Origin: Candidatus Aalborgicola lynettensis
Lineage (GTDB): Bacteria > Pseudomonadota > Gammaproteobacteria > Burkholderiales > Burkholderiaceae_C
DNA: 64,000 bases
Assembly: GCA_016719405.1 (NCBI GenBank)
Contig: JADJZE010000022.1
Span: 145,132 to 209,131 of the forward strand
Reading direction: 5' to 3'
Shown here in pieces: positions 44,935 to 53,574 of this stretch (position 1 is the first letter of the stretch; each line of letters starts with the position of its first letter). The position numbers and the translations under genes are program-made. The notes below the pieces were generated by a model. The model had not been told where the DNA came from. It did not search any database and saw only the letters and a program-made list of their open reading frames with translations.

Positions 44935-46152
44935 ATGAAAACCGGCACACACCGCGTGGTGGTGGGCTTGAGTGGCGGCGTGGACTCGGCCGTCACCGCC
45001 CACCTGCTCAAGCAACAGGGGCATGAAGTCATCGGCATCTTCATGAAAAACTGGGAAGATGACGACGACAGCGAGTTCTGCTCCTCCCGGCAAGACTTTC
45101 TGGACGCCGCCGCCGTGGCCGACGTGCTGGGCATCGAGATCGAACACGTCAACTTCGCCGCCGAATACAAAGACCGGGTGTTTGCCGAGTTTGTGCGCGA
45201 ATACCAGGCCGGGCGCACGCCCAACCCCGACATCCTGTGCAACGCCGAGATCAAGTTCAAGTCCTTCTTGGACCACGCCATGCGCCTGGGTGCCGAAAAA
45301 ATCGCCACGGGGCATTACGCCAGGGTTCGCTGGTATCCAGCGAACCCTGGCGAGCCCCGGGGGGACAAGATGAAATCGCACGCGACCGCGTGCGATGGCG
45401 CCCGCGCGACCGAAGGCCACTACCAGTTGCTCAAGGGACTGGACCCGTCCAAAGACCAAAGCTACTTTTTGCACCGGCTGAACCAAGCGCAGTTGTCCAA
45501 AACCCTGTTCCCGGTGGGCGAACTGCTGAAAACCGAGGTGCGCCGCATTGCAGATGAAATTGGCCTGCCCAATGCCAAAAAGAAAGACTCCACAGGCATC
45601 TGCTTCATTGGCGAGCGCCCGTTTCGCGAGTTTTTGAACCGCTACATCCAGAAAGAGCCCGGCCCCATCAAAGACGGCACGCCCCTGCCCGGCGCCAAGG
45701 ACTACCAGCGCCACCACGGCCGCACCATCGGCCAGCACGTGGGCCTGAGCTTCTACACCCTGGGCCAGCGCCAGGGCCTGGGCATTGGCGGCCTCAAGGC
45801 CAAAGGCGCACAAAAGGGCGGCGGCGAACACACGCCCTGGTTTGTGGCGCGCAAAGACATGGCCAGCAACACCCTGTGGGTGGTGCAAGGCCACGAGCAC
45901 CCGTGGCTGCAGTCCAACCAACTCCACGCACAAGACGCCAGCTGGATCAGCGGCCACGCGCCCGAACCCAGCGCCACCCTGGCAGCTAAAACCCGCTACC
46001 GCCAGGCGGACGCGCCCTGCACGCTGGAGCACGCTGCTACTGCCGACTTTGCGCTGACCTTCCCCCAGCCCCAGTGGGCGGTAACACCGGGTCAGTCGGC
46101 CGTGTTGTACGACGGCGAGGTGTGTTTGGGAGGTGGGGTGATTGGGAATTGA
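44935..46152 (+). CDS. mnmA: tRNA-specific 2-thiouridylase MnmA
   Basis: The enzyme adds sulfur to U34 of tRNA-Lys, -Glu and -Gln. It shows the PP-loop VVGLSGGVDSAV, MKNWEDDDDSEFCSSRQDFLDA, catalytic Cys in NPDILCNAEIKF and the second in STGICFIGERPF. At 405 residues it is about 35 longer than most homologues. The excess follows ATGHYARV, where two perfect palindromes (45318-45352 and 45375-45396) are read in frame as RWYPANPGEPRG and SHATACDGA. Confidence 0.95.
   Translation: MKTGTHRVVVGLSGGVDSAVTAHLLKQQGHEVIGIFMKNWEDDDDSEFCSSRQDFLDAAAVADVLGIEIEHVNFAAEYKDRVFAEFVREYQAGRTPNPDILCNAEIKFKSFLDHAMRLGAEKIATGHYARVRWYPANPGEPRGDKMKSHATACDGARATEGHYQLLKGLDPSKDQSYFLHRLNQAQLSKTLFPVGELLKTEVRRIADEIGLPNAKKKDSTGICFIGERPFREFLNRYIQKEPGPIKDGTPLPGAKDYQRHHGRTIGQHVGLSFYTLGQRQGLGIGGLKAKGAQKGGGEHTPWFVARKDMASNTLWVVQGHEHPWLQSNQLHAQDASWISGHAPEPSATLAAKTRYRQADAPCTLEHAATADFALTFPQPQWAVTPGQSAVLYDGEVCLGGGVIGN
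45318..45352. repeat. Perfect inverted repeat inside mnmA (16-base arms, 3-base loop)
   Basis: CGCCAGGGTTCGCTGG-TAT-CCAGCGAACCCTGGCG. It lies at a variable surface loop of MnmA between ATGHYAR and the YQLLKGLD segment, and keeps the frame. Confidence 0.92.
45375..45396. repeat. Second perfect palindrome inside mnmA (10-base arms)
   Basis: ATCGCACGCG-AC-CGCGTGCGAT, 22 bases after the first palindrome and in the same extra loop. It also keeps the reading frame. Confidence 0.9.
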
Positions 46153-46299
46153 GGGAGATGAGGCGCCAATGGTGTCGGCTGCGTGACCACCACGGGGACG
46201 TCTGGCGCTTTTTGCAAGCGCAGCGTGACGTTCCAGCATGGCTGGTTGGCAATACGGTCGCTACCGATATGCATTGACGCAGGAGCCAGAGGCTCTAAA

Positions 46300-46360
46300 T
46301 CACTATGCTTTTCATAGCTGTTTGCGCACATCCCACGGGGGCTGCAGGCCAATTTGACAC
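46300..46360 (+). repeat. Palindromic element, copy 9, between mnmA and the CsoR-family gene
   Basis: CACTATGCTTTTCATAGCTG, then TTTGCGCACATCCCAC and CCAATTTGACAC. The rest of 46153-46394 shows no gene. Confidence 0.85.
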
Positions 46361-46394
46361 ATAAACACCCCCTCCCACACCCCGAACGCCCGCC

Positions 46395-46685
46395 CTACCC
46401 CATGCGCGCCAACATGGTCTCCATGTCTTTGAGCATGGTGTCCAGGCCGGTTTTTTGGGCTTCGTCGGGTTGCAGGCAGGTGTTGAGCTCCTGCTCCATA
46501 AAACACAGGGTCATGCGCAGGTAGGTGCTGTCGAGCGCCTTGCGCACGGCAGAAAACTGCTGGGCGATCTTGTGGCAGTCTTCACCCTCTTCCACCATGC
46601 GCTGGATGCCGCGGATTTGCCCTTCGGCGCGGCGCAAGCGGTTGAGGACGTCGGTGCGGGCTTCGGCTTTGCTGAGTGCGGTCAT
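46395..46685 (-). CDS. CsoR/FrmR-family repressor with atypical ligand residues
   Basis: A 96-residue all-helical DUF156 repressor (VLNRLRRAEGQIRGIQRMVE). Cys37 is the conserved first ligand. At the position of the CsoR/FrmR histidine (25 residues later) there is Phe62, preceded by Cys61; the third copper ligand Cys is Glu66. The Cys-His-Cys copper site is therefore absent, and a two-thiol sensor such as for persulfide, or an aldehyde or other metal sensor, is more likely. It is the last gene of an operon with an RND pump, DUF2892 and OsmC, and probably represses it at 52032-52049. Confidence 0.85.
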   Translation of the reverse strand: MTALSKAEARTDVLNRLRRAEGQIRGIQRMVEEGEDCHKIAQQFSAVRKALDSTYLRMTLCFMEQELNTCLQPDEAQKTGLDTMLKDMETMLARMG

Positions 46686-46723
46686 GGTGGGGTTCTCGTC
46701 GGGCTAGGGATTATCGTCGCTAC

Positions 46724-47170
46724 CTACTTAAGGCGCACCTGCAGGCTGTCAAACACCTCCACCGCCACCGGTATGCCCTGGCCCACGCTTTGGGTTACGG
46801 TGCAATAGGCCTCAAAGGTGTCCAGTACACGTTGCAAGTGCTCCAGCGCCGCAGCAGGCACACCCAGGGTGAGCACCGCGCGGATCTGCAGCACGCGCAA
46901 ACGGCCCTCGGCATTGCGGCCCACTTGGGCAACCACATCGGTGTGGATGGGCTCGGGCGCCTGCTTGAATTTTCGCAGGGCAAACAGCAGCGAATCGCTC
47001 AGGCAATTGCCCACCGCCGCGGCCAGCAGTTGCATGGGCGAGGGGCCCATGCCCGCGCCCAGGGGCGCAGGCTCGTCGCCCATGATGGCGGGAACAGTGC
47101 CACCAAAGTGAATGTCAAATTGGTAGTCCTTCCGCTGGCGCAGCTGCACGTGCACGTTGGTTTCGGCCAT
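46724..47170 (-). CDS. OsmC-family protein
   Basis: A 148-residue OsmC/Ohr-fold protein with two redox-type cysteines, in AAAVGNCLSDSLLFAL (about 56) and FEAYCTVTQSVGQG (about 121). Members reduce organic hydroperoxides, and some act on persulfides. It lies 13 bases after the DUF2892 gene and 38 before the CsoR-family gene on the same strand, so it is part of the efflux operon. Confidence 0.88.
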   Translation of the reverse strand: MAETNVHVQLRQRKDYQFDIHFGGTVPAIMGDEPAPLGAGMGPSPMQLLAAAVGNCLSDSLLFALRKFKQAPEPIHTDVVAQVGRNAEGRLRVLQIRAVLTLGVPAAALEHLQRVLDTFEAYCTVTQSVGQGIPVAVEVFDSLQVRLK

Positions 47171-47183
47171 GGTGGTGCCTGCC

Positions 47184-47408
47184 TTACCGGGCGCAGCCGA
47201 TTTGGGACTCGGGCACGCCCAGCTTTTTCAAAATGATGCCCAGGGGGCAAAAATTGGTGAAGCCCGATTGAAACAAATTAGCCCCCACAAACGCGGTAAA
47301 CGCCAACGCCCATTTGCTGACAAACAGCGGGCTGCCCTCCACCCCCAGGGCGAGCGAGATCATGATGAACAAGCCGGCAAAGACGACGATGTAACGCTGA
47401 ACGGTCAT
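47184..47408 (-). CDS. DUF2892 (YgaP-type) small membrane protein
   Basis: A 74-residue protein with two membrane helices (VVFAGLFIMISLALG; WALAFTAFVGANLFQSGF) and the family end NFCPLGIILKKLG. In YgaP this segment is joined to a rhodanese, and stand-alone copies often occur with sulfur-handling genes. It sits 29 bases after the RND gene. Confidence 0.87.
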   Translation of the reverse strand: MTVQRYIVVFAGLFIMISLALGVEGSPLFVSKWALAFTAFVGANLFQSGFTNFCPLGIILKKLGVPESQIGCAR

Positions 47409-47437
47409 GGCAATACTCCTTTAAGAAAAAACAAACA

Positions 47438-50400
47438 TCAAACGGGCGCCGCTGCAGGTGCAGCGCCTTCCATACGACGCCGGTACAAGGCGTAGTAAAG
47501 AACCGGGATGACCACCAGCGTGAGCAGGGTGGACACCAAAATACCAAAAATCAGGGCAATGGCCAGGCCATTAAAAATGGGGTCATCCAGAATGAAGAAG
47601 GCGCCAATCATGGCCGCCACGCCGGTCAACACAATGGGCTGTGCGCGCACCACGGCCGACTGCAGCACCGCCTGTTTGAAGGCCACACCTTCGCGCACCT
47701 GCAGCTCGATAAAGTCCACCAGCAGAATGGAGTTGCGCACGATGATGCCGGCCAGCGCAATCATGCCGATCATGCTGGTGGCGGTGAACTGCGCACCCAA
47801 AATGGCGTGGCCAGGCATGACGCCGATGATGGTGAGCGGAATGGGCGCCATGATGACCAGCGGCGTGAGGTAGCTGCGGAACTGCGCGACCACCAGCAGG
47901 TAGATCAGGATCAGCCCCACGCCGTAGGCAGCGCCCATGTCGCGGAAGGTCTCGTAGGTGATTTGCCACTCGCCGTCCCATTTGATGGCGTAGCCCTGGT
48001 AGGCGTCTTTGGGCTGGCTGATCCAGTATTCGCCTGGCTCAACCGCTGCCGCACCGCCCACGGCCCCACCTGCTGCTCCACCCGCCGCACCGCCCACGGA
48101 CTGGGCTTTGTGCAGTGTGTCGCGCGCGGCAAACAGGCCGTATAAGGGAGAGTCCAACTGCCCGGCCATGTCGCCGTACACATAACTCACGCCTTGCAAA
48201 TCTTTGGTGAACAGCGGTTTGTCGACCACGCCGTATTGCACTTGCACCAGTTCGGACAAGGGCACCAACTGCCCGTTGGCGGCGCGCAGGGGCAGTGCCA
48301 GCAAGGCATCGAGGCCCACCTGGCTGTCGCGCGGCAGCTGGATCCGCACGGGCACCGGGTATTTACTTTGGCCGTCGTGCAGGTAGGCTGCGTCGGCACC
48401 GCTCAGAGCCTGCGACACGGTTTGCGCAATGGCCGCTACCGGTATGCCCAGCGACTCGGCCCGCTGACGGCGCACGCGCAGGAAGGCGCGGGGCGCGTTC
48501 TCTTGCAGGCTGCTGTCTACGCCCACAATGTCGGCCGTGCTGGCAAACGCTTTGGCGACCTGGCCTGCCAACTGCTGGCGACCCGTCTCATCGGGCCCAT
48601 AGACCTCGGCCACCAGGGGCGACATGACCGGTGGGCCGGGCGGCACTTCGACCACCTTCACACGGGCGTTATGGCTCTTGCCAATGGCTTCCAGCGCCGG
48701 GCGCAGGCGCTGCGCAAAAGCGTGGCTTTGTTCGCTGCGCTGGTGCTTGTCCACCAGGTTGACCTGCAACTCGCCCTGCTCGGCGTCGGCACGCAGGTAG
48801 TACTGGCGCACCAGGCCGTTGAAGGTAATGGGCGCTGCCGTGCCCGCATAGGCCTGCACATGGCGCACACCTTGCTGCTGGGCTAGGTAGGCACCCAACT
48901 CTTGCAGAGTGGCGGCAGTGTCTTCCAGCGGTGTGCCAGCGGGCATGTCGACCACCACGGCAAATTCGCTTTTGTTGTCAAAGGGCAGCATCTTCATGAC
49001 CACCCCAACTGCGCTGGACGGCACCAGCGTTAACGCCACCGACAGCAGCAGTGCTGCACCAATGCCACCCAGCAGCAGCCAGCGTTTGCGCGCGCTGTTG
49101 AGCAGGGGCAACAGCAGCGCGTCAAACACGCGCTGCACGCGTGAGGGTGCGGCTGTGGCTTGGGCAGTCAGGGCTACTTCGCCCGCAAGTGGTGTGGCGC
49201 TGCTATCGGGGTTCGGTGTAGCGTGGGCATCTGGCGCACTGGCGTGGCCTTGATGGGGGCTATGCGCGCGCAACAGTTTCAATGCCAGCCAGGGCGTCAC
49301 GGTGAAGGCAATGGCCAGCGACAAGGCCATGCCCAGGCTGGAGTTGATGGGAATGGGGCTCATGTACGGCCCCATCAGCCCCGACACAAATGCCATGGGT
49401 AACAGGGCGGCAATCACCGTCAGCGTAGCCAGAATGGTGGGGCCGCCTACCTCGTCCACCGCGCGGGGAATGATGTCTTTGAGTGCGGCATTGGGGTCCA
49501 GCTGCTGGTGGCGATGGATGTTTTCCACGACCACAATGGCGTCGTCCACCAGAATGCCAATGGAAAAAATCAGCGCGAACAGGGACACACGGTTCAGCGT
49601 AAAGCCCCAGGCCCAGGAGGCAAACAAAGTGGCGGTCAGCGTCAAGATGACTGCTGCACCCACAATCACCGCCTCACGGCGACCCAGCGCAAAGCCCACC
49701 AGCAAAATGACCGATCCGGTGGCAAAGGCCAGCTTCTGGATCAGTTTGTTGGCCTTCTCCGCTGCCGTTTCACCGTAGTCGCGCGTTACCGTGGCTTGCA
49801 CATCGGCCGGTATCACCGTGTTGCGCAGGGCCTGCAGCCGCGTGGCCACGCCCTGGGCCACGTCCACGGCGTTTTCGCCGGTTTTTTTGGTGATGCTGAT
49901 GGTGACCGCCGGGTAGCCCTGGCCTACTGCAGCCCCGGCTCCCGCACCACTTTCGGCTGCACCCGACACACCCAGGGTGTGCCACACATAACGCTGCGCC
50001 TGCTGCGCACCTTCTTCAATACGCGCCACATCGCGCAAGAACACCGGGCGCCCGGCGTTGACGCCCACCACCAGGTCGCCCAAATCTTCCGCATTGCGCA
50101 AAAACTCACCGGCCTGCACACGCAACGTCCGTACGCCTTCAGCGGTATCTGTGGCCAGCACGGTGCCGTCGGGCATACCCAGGTTGGCTGCTGCAACCGT
50201 CTTTTTCAGGGTCAACAAATCGACACCACGGGCGCGCAGGCGGGCGGGGTCCAGCACCACCTGCAAAGCGCGACCCGGGCCACCAATGGTCTGCACTTCG
50301 CGCACACCGGGAACGGCCTTGAATTCAGACTCCACGGCATGCGCCACTGTTTCCAGATCGACCGCGGGGGTCGCGGCGGGGCTCCACAGCGTGACCGCCA

Positions 50401-50848
50401 CCACCGGCACATCGTCAATACCCTTGGGTTTGACAATCGGCGGCAAGGCGCCCAGTTCCCGCGGCAGCCAGTCCTGGTTGGCGTTGAGCACGTCGTACAG
50501 GCGCACCAGCGCCTCGGTGCGCGGCACGCCCACCTTGAACTGCACAGTGATCACCGCCACGCCGGGGCGCGCCACCGAGTAGGTGTGCTCAATGCCCGCA
50601 ATTTGCCCCAGCACCTGTTCGGCCGGGCGCGCCACCATGTTTTGCACATCGGCACTGCTGGCGCCGGGGAAGGCGATCAGCACATTGGCCATGGTGACGT
50701 TGATCTGCGGCTCTTCTTCGCGCGGCGTCACCAGCACGGCAAACAGGCCCAGCAGCAAGGCCACCAGGGCCAGCAAAGGGGTGAGTGCGTTGGCCTGGAA
50801 CGCTTGTGCGATACGGCCCGAAATACCCAGAGTGGGAGAGGTATTCAT
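47438..50848 (-). CDS. RND efflux pump, inner-membrane permease
   Basis: A 1136-residue resistance-nodulation-division transporter: first helix NALTPLLALVALLLGLFAVL, two large periplasmic loops, and the helix-4 proton relay GILVDDAIVVVENIHRH. Gly/Ala-rich inserts (SGAGAGAAVG; GGAAGGAAGGA) make it longer than usual. The N-terminus REEEPQINVTMANV is typical of pumps near, but distinct from, AcrB. The start MNTSPTLG at 50848 follows the fusion-protein stop by seven bases. Substrate unknown; the sulfur-type neighbours suggest a thiol or metal stress role. Confidence 0.92.
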   Translation of the reverse strand: MNTSPTLGISGRIAQAFQANALTPLLALVALLLGLFAVLVTPREEEPQINVTMANVLIAFPGASSADVQNMVARPAEQVLGQIAGIEHTYSVARPGVAVITVQFKVGVPRTEALVRLYDVLNANQDWLPRELGALPPIVKPKGIDDVPVVAVTLWSPAATPAVDLETVAHAVESEFKAVPGVREVQTIGGPGRALQVVLDPARLRARGVDLLTLKKTVAAANLGMPDGTVLATDTAEGVRTLRVQAGEFLRNAEDLGDLVVGVNAGRPVFLRDVARIEEGAQQAQRYVWHTLGVSGAAESGAGAGAAVGQGYPAVTISITKKTGENAVDVAQGVATRLQALRNTVIPADVQATVTRDYGETAAEKANKLIQKLAFATGSVILLVGFALGRREAVIVGAAVILTLTATLFASWAWGFTLNRVSLFALIFSIGILVDDAIVVVENIHRHQQLDPNAALKDIIPRAVDEVGGPTILATLTVIAALLPMAFVSGLMGPYMSPIPINSSLGMALSLAIAFTVTPWLALKLLRAHSPHQGHASAPDAHATPNPDSSATPLAGEVALTAQATAAPSRVQRVFDALLLPLLNSARKRWLLLGGIGAALLLSVALTLVPSSAVGVVMKMLPFDNKSEFAVVVDMPAGTPLEDTAATLQELGAYLAQQQGVRHVQAYAGTAAPITFNGLVRQYYLRADAEQGELQVNLVDKHQRSEQSHAFAQRLRPALEAIGKSHNARVKVVEVPPGPPVMSPLVAEVYGPDETGRQQLAGQVAKAFASTADIVGVDSSLQENAPRAFLRVRRQRAESLGIPVAAIAQTVSQALSGADAAYLHDGQSKYPVPVRIQLPRDSQVGLDALLALPLRAANGQLVPLSELVQVQYGVVDKPLFTKDLQGVSYVYGDMAGQLDSPLYGLFAARDTLHKAQSVGGAAGGAAGGAVGGAAAVEPGEYWISQPKDAYQGYAIKWDGEWQITYETFRDMGAAYGVGLILIYLLVVAQFRSYLTPLVIMAPIPLTIIGVMPGHAILGAQFTATSMIGMIALAGIIVRNSILLVDFIELQVREGVAFKQAVLQSAVVRAQPIVLTGVAAMIGAFFILDDPIFNGLAIALIFGILVSTLLTLVVIPVLYYALYRRRMEGAAPAAAPV

Positions 50849-50855
50849 AGTGCCC

Positions 50856-51998
50856 TCACTTGGCTGCAGGAGCCGTTGTAGGTGCTGTAGGACGGGCCCC
50901 GGCCACACTGGCACGCAATGGGTCCAGCGCCACAACTTCACCCGCCTTCAAACCGGCCAGCACTTCTATGCCCTCTGCACCCTGGTCGGCACCCAATCGC
51001 ACCGCACGCAGGTTAAAGCCCGCCTGCTCACCGGTTCCGCGGGCCACGTACACGGCGCTGAGTTCACCCCGGCGCACCACGGCAGACTGCGCCACCAGCA
51101 GGCGCTGCGCCGCCGGTGATGCACTTGCTGCTGCCGCATGGGGCTGCGCAAATTGCACCCGCACCTGTTGTCCTGGCAGCAGGTTGGCACTGTCCGCCGC
51201 TGCCAGTTCCAAGCGCCACTCGGTGGTTTGCGAAACCGGGTCGGCCGAAGGCACGGCCATGCTGGCGGCTGGCACCAGGCTGCGCACCACACCACCACCG
51301 TCATCCACCAGCACACGCACCTGGCTGGCGCTGCGGGCTGCGCTGGTGCGCGATGCAGGCACCTGCACCACGGCACGCAAAGGCAAGGGGGCGTACAGGG
51401 TCAGCAGGGGTTTGCCGGGTACGGCCAACTCACCGGCCTCGGCATGGGTTTGCAGTACCCAGCCGTCAAAAGGTGCCGTCACCCGCGTAAAACCCTGGGC
51501 AATGCCCGATTGGCGCGCACTGGCGCTGGCCTGGTCGCGCAGGGCCTGTGCCGCCTCGCGCTGGGTTTGTGCGGTGTCGAGTGCGGCTTTGCTGACGAAA
51601 CCCTTGCCCTGCAAATCGCGCACACGGTCCAGGTTGGCCTGCGCGTTGCGCAATTCGGCATCCGCCTGGTTCACCTGGGCCTGGCTGCGCTGCAGCCCGG
51701 CACTGGCGTCGCGGTCATCCACCGTGGCCAGCAACTGGCCGGCGCGCACCTTGTCGCCCGCCTTCACCACCAGGGTGGCAATGCGGCCAGACGCCTGCGC
51801 CGCCACGGTGCTTTGGCGCACTGGCTGGATCACGCCTTCCAGCGTAACCACAGCGCCAACGGAACGCGGCTGCACGGTCTGCGTGGGCACGGTGGCGGGT
51901 GTGGTGGCCTGCGCCCACGCTGCACCACATGCCAAGCCCAGAGCCAGCAAAGTGCCGGGCAGGTGGTGCGTGAAACTTTTGAAAACGGTTACCGACAT
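50856..51998 (-). CDS. RND efflux periplasmic adaptor (membrane fusion protein)
   Basis: A 380-residue HlyD-like adaptor with a signal peptide (to AAWAQA), a barrel-sandwich/lipoyl part (VVTLEGVIQPVRQSTVAAQA; VKAGDKVRAGQLLATVDD), an alpha-hairpin and a beta-barrel. It is the first gene of the operon, with GGAGG before the ATG. No outer-membrane TolC-type factor is encoded nearby. Confidence 0.92.
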   Translation of the reverse strand: MSVTVFKSFTHHLPGTLLALGLACGAAWAQATTPATVPTQTVQPRSVGAVVTLEGVIQPVRQSTVAAQASGRIATLVVKAGDKVRAGQLLATVDDRDASAGLQRSQAQVNQADAELRNAQANLDRVRDLQGKGFVSKAALDTAQTQREAAQALRDQASASARQSGIAQGFTRVTAPFDGWVLQTHAEAGELAVPGKPLLTLYAPLPLRAVVQVPASRTSAARSASQVRVLVDDGGGVVRSLVPAASMAVPSADPVSQTTEWRLELAAADSANLLPGQQVRVQFAQPHAAAASASPAAQRLLVAQSAVVRRGELSAVYVARGTGEQAGFNLRAVRLGADQGAEGIEVLAGLKAGEVVALDPLRASVAGARPTAPTTAPAAK

Positions 51999-52031
51999 GG
52001 AAGCCTCCTGGATACTGGCTGCAGTATATTA

Positions 52032-52049
52032 CATACCCATAGGGGTATG
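52032..52049 (-). promoter_or_regulatory. Promoter and CsoR-type operator of the efflux operon
   Basis: CATACCC-ATAG-GGGTATG is a near-perfect palindrome of the AT-flanked G/C-tract type bound by CsoR/CstR/FrmR repressors. Read leftward it lies between a TTGCAT -35 and a TATACT -10 (18-base spacing), about 34 bases before the adaptor start. Binding there would block the promoter. Confidence 0.8.
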
Positions 52050-52192
52050 CAACACCCCCGTGAATTAAACCCGATAAAGTGACGCCACCGCTACAGTACT
52101 AACCACCATGGCGCTGCGCTGGCGCCACACAGGGGCATACTGACAAAACAGCGAAAATGCGCAACAAGGCTATGCTGCAGCAGGAGTAATGT

Positions 52193-52423
52193 ATGAAAGA
52201 CGACGAAGAACCCAAGGTTTGGATAACGTTCATCAAGCTGGTGGCCGGCGCTGCCGTGTTGATTGGTGGCGTGGGGTTGGCGCTGTGGTGGGCCTCAGAG
52301 CGGCCGGTCTATTCCCCTGCACTGGAGCAAGCCAAAGAGGCCGCCCGGGCGACATCACCCAAGTCCGTCTCCACGGATTCATGGGGCATCGTCAACGACT
52401 CTCCGGTGCGCAACAACCGCTAA
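52193..52423 (+). CDS. Small single-helix membrane protein, unknown
   Basis: A 76-residue protein with an AGGAG ribosome site, an acidic start (MKDDEEPKVW), one membrane helix (about 13-34) and a short polar tail. No family was recognised. Its stop is five bases from the opposing ParB-like gene's stop. Confidence 0.6.
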   Translation: MKDDEEPKVWITFIKLVAGAAVLIGGVGLALWWASERPVYSPALEQAKEAARATSPKSVSTDSWGIVNDSPVRNNR

Positions 52424-52427
52424 TCGC

Positions 52428-53216
52428 TTACGGGTTTGCAAGACTCCGCAATTGCTCCCGCAGCGCTTTGTTTTCTGCCTCCAGCTCCGCAATGCGGGCC
52501 TTCAAAGCAGCCACGGTGTCGTGCTCGGGTGCGCCAGGTTCGTCGGGCCTGGCCCGCCTCCTGGTATCGCGCACGCGTTTGGCGGCTTGTAAAAGTTGCT
52601 CTTTTCCACCCTGGGCGGCGGCCACTTGCTCTTGCTCGGGCAGTGTGGACACGGCCGCCGCGGCATTGATGGAAATGGCGCCGGATTTGACCGCGGCCAC
52701 CAGTTCGGGGGTGGCCTGCTTCTGGATTTTTTCAATCAGCACCACCTGGCTGCTGCTCAAGCGCGCCGCCTTGGCCAGGTCCTCACGGGTGTGCATCGCC
52801 CCTGCCGGGGGTGCTGGTGCGTCGGGCGGTGGTGAGGCTGCCATGTCACTTGTGCCCTGCGCAGGTTCCGCCACCGCGGCAGCCTGTTGCTTTCGGTCTT
52901 TGAGAATCTCGCGCTTGCGCAGGGCCAGCACACCACGCTGAAAATCCGACACGCTGCGCCGACCCAGATGCTGGTCGATCATCCACAGGTGCACGTCATC
53001 CAGGCTGTTGAACAGCGTGCTTTGCAGCGTCTGGAACGGGATGTTGTGCTTCTGGCAAATGCCGTAGCGGTTGTGCCCGTCTACCAGCACGTCACCCCAC
53101 AGCACCAGGGCATCGCGGCAGCCCTCGGTCAACAGGCTGCGCTCCAGTGCATCGTGCTCCTCCGGGGTTAAGGGGTCGATATAGGCTTTGAGTTCTTCGT
53201 TAACAACGATGTGCAT
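52428..53216 (-). CDS. ParB-like nuclease-fold protein
   Basis: A 262-residue protein with a ParB/Srx N-terminal fold (PLTPEEHDALERSLLTEGCR; VLVDGHNRYGICQKHNI). The middle is Pro/Ala-rich, a helix-turn-helix-like segment follows (REDLAKAARLSSSQVVLIEK), and a leucine-rich coiled coil ends it (RIAELEAENKALREQL). There is no ParA, parS or plasmid gene nearby, so a transcription-regulator or solitary ParB-like role is more likely than partition. Confidence 0.78.
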   Translation of the reverse strand: MHIVVNEELKAYIDPLTPEEHDALERSLLTEGCRDALVLWGDVLVDGHNRYGICQKHNIPFQTLQSTLFNSLDDVHLWMIDQHLGRRSVSDFQRGVLALRKREILKDRKQQAAAVAEPAQGTSDMAASPPPDAPAPPAGAMHTREDLAKAARLSSSQVVLIEKIQKQATPELVAAVKSGAISINAAAAVSTLPEQEQVAAAQGGKEQLLQAAKRVRDTRRRARPDEPGAPEHDTVAALKARIAELEAENKALREQLRSLANP

Positions 53217-53224
53217 GTCGGGGA

Positions 53225-53470
53225 TTACGTGATTTTGAAAACGGTTCTGATCTTGCGGGCGCCGGCTTTTTCTTCATACGCCGCCCATTGCTTGATGCCT
53301 TTGACCAGGACCGACGTGCTGACGTCTTTGACAGCGATCTTGGCCTTGAGCTTGGCGGTGACCCAATCTTGCACATGTGGCAGGGTGGGCCCTTGTTCAC
53401 CGGTAGGGATCAGCAGCTCTTTGCCAGCGACCACACCGGCTGATTTCACTTGGAGTGCAGTTGCAGGCAT
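53225..53470 (-). CDS. Small conserved-looking basic protein, unknown
   Basis: An 81-residue soluble protein (MPATALQVKSAGVVAGKELL start), rich in Lys and Val, with no signal peptide. It is eight bases upstream of the ParB-like gene on the same strand and may be co-transcribed. The open frame goes on upstream but only as antisense of hslR. No known domain was recognised. Confidence 0.5.
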   Translation of the reverse strand: MPATALQVKSAGVVAGKELLIPTGEQGPTLPHVQDWVTAKLKAKIAVKDVSTSVLVKGIKQWAAYEEKAGARKIRTVFKIT

Positions 53471-53574
53471 GTTGTAATTCTGTTGGTAGGAGGCGGAACG
53501 CGTGGGGATGGTATGCCAGAATGTCGGGCGGTTCAACCGTTTTGCGCTATTCTTTGACATTGACTCCGATTCCC

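Noticed and set aside
46395..46685. Copper-sensing CsoR
   Set aside because: The required His and second Cys are Phe62 and Glu66, so the copper site is not formed.
52428..53216. Chromosome or plasmid partition locus (parB)
   Set aside because: The ParB-like fold is present, but there is no parA, no parS-like palindrome and no replication gene.
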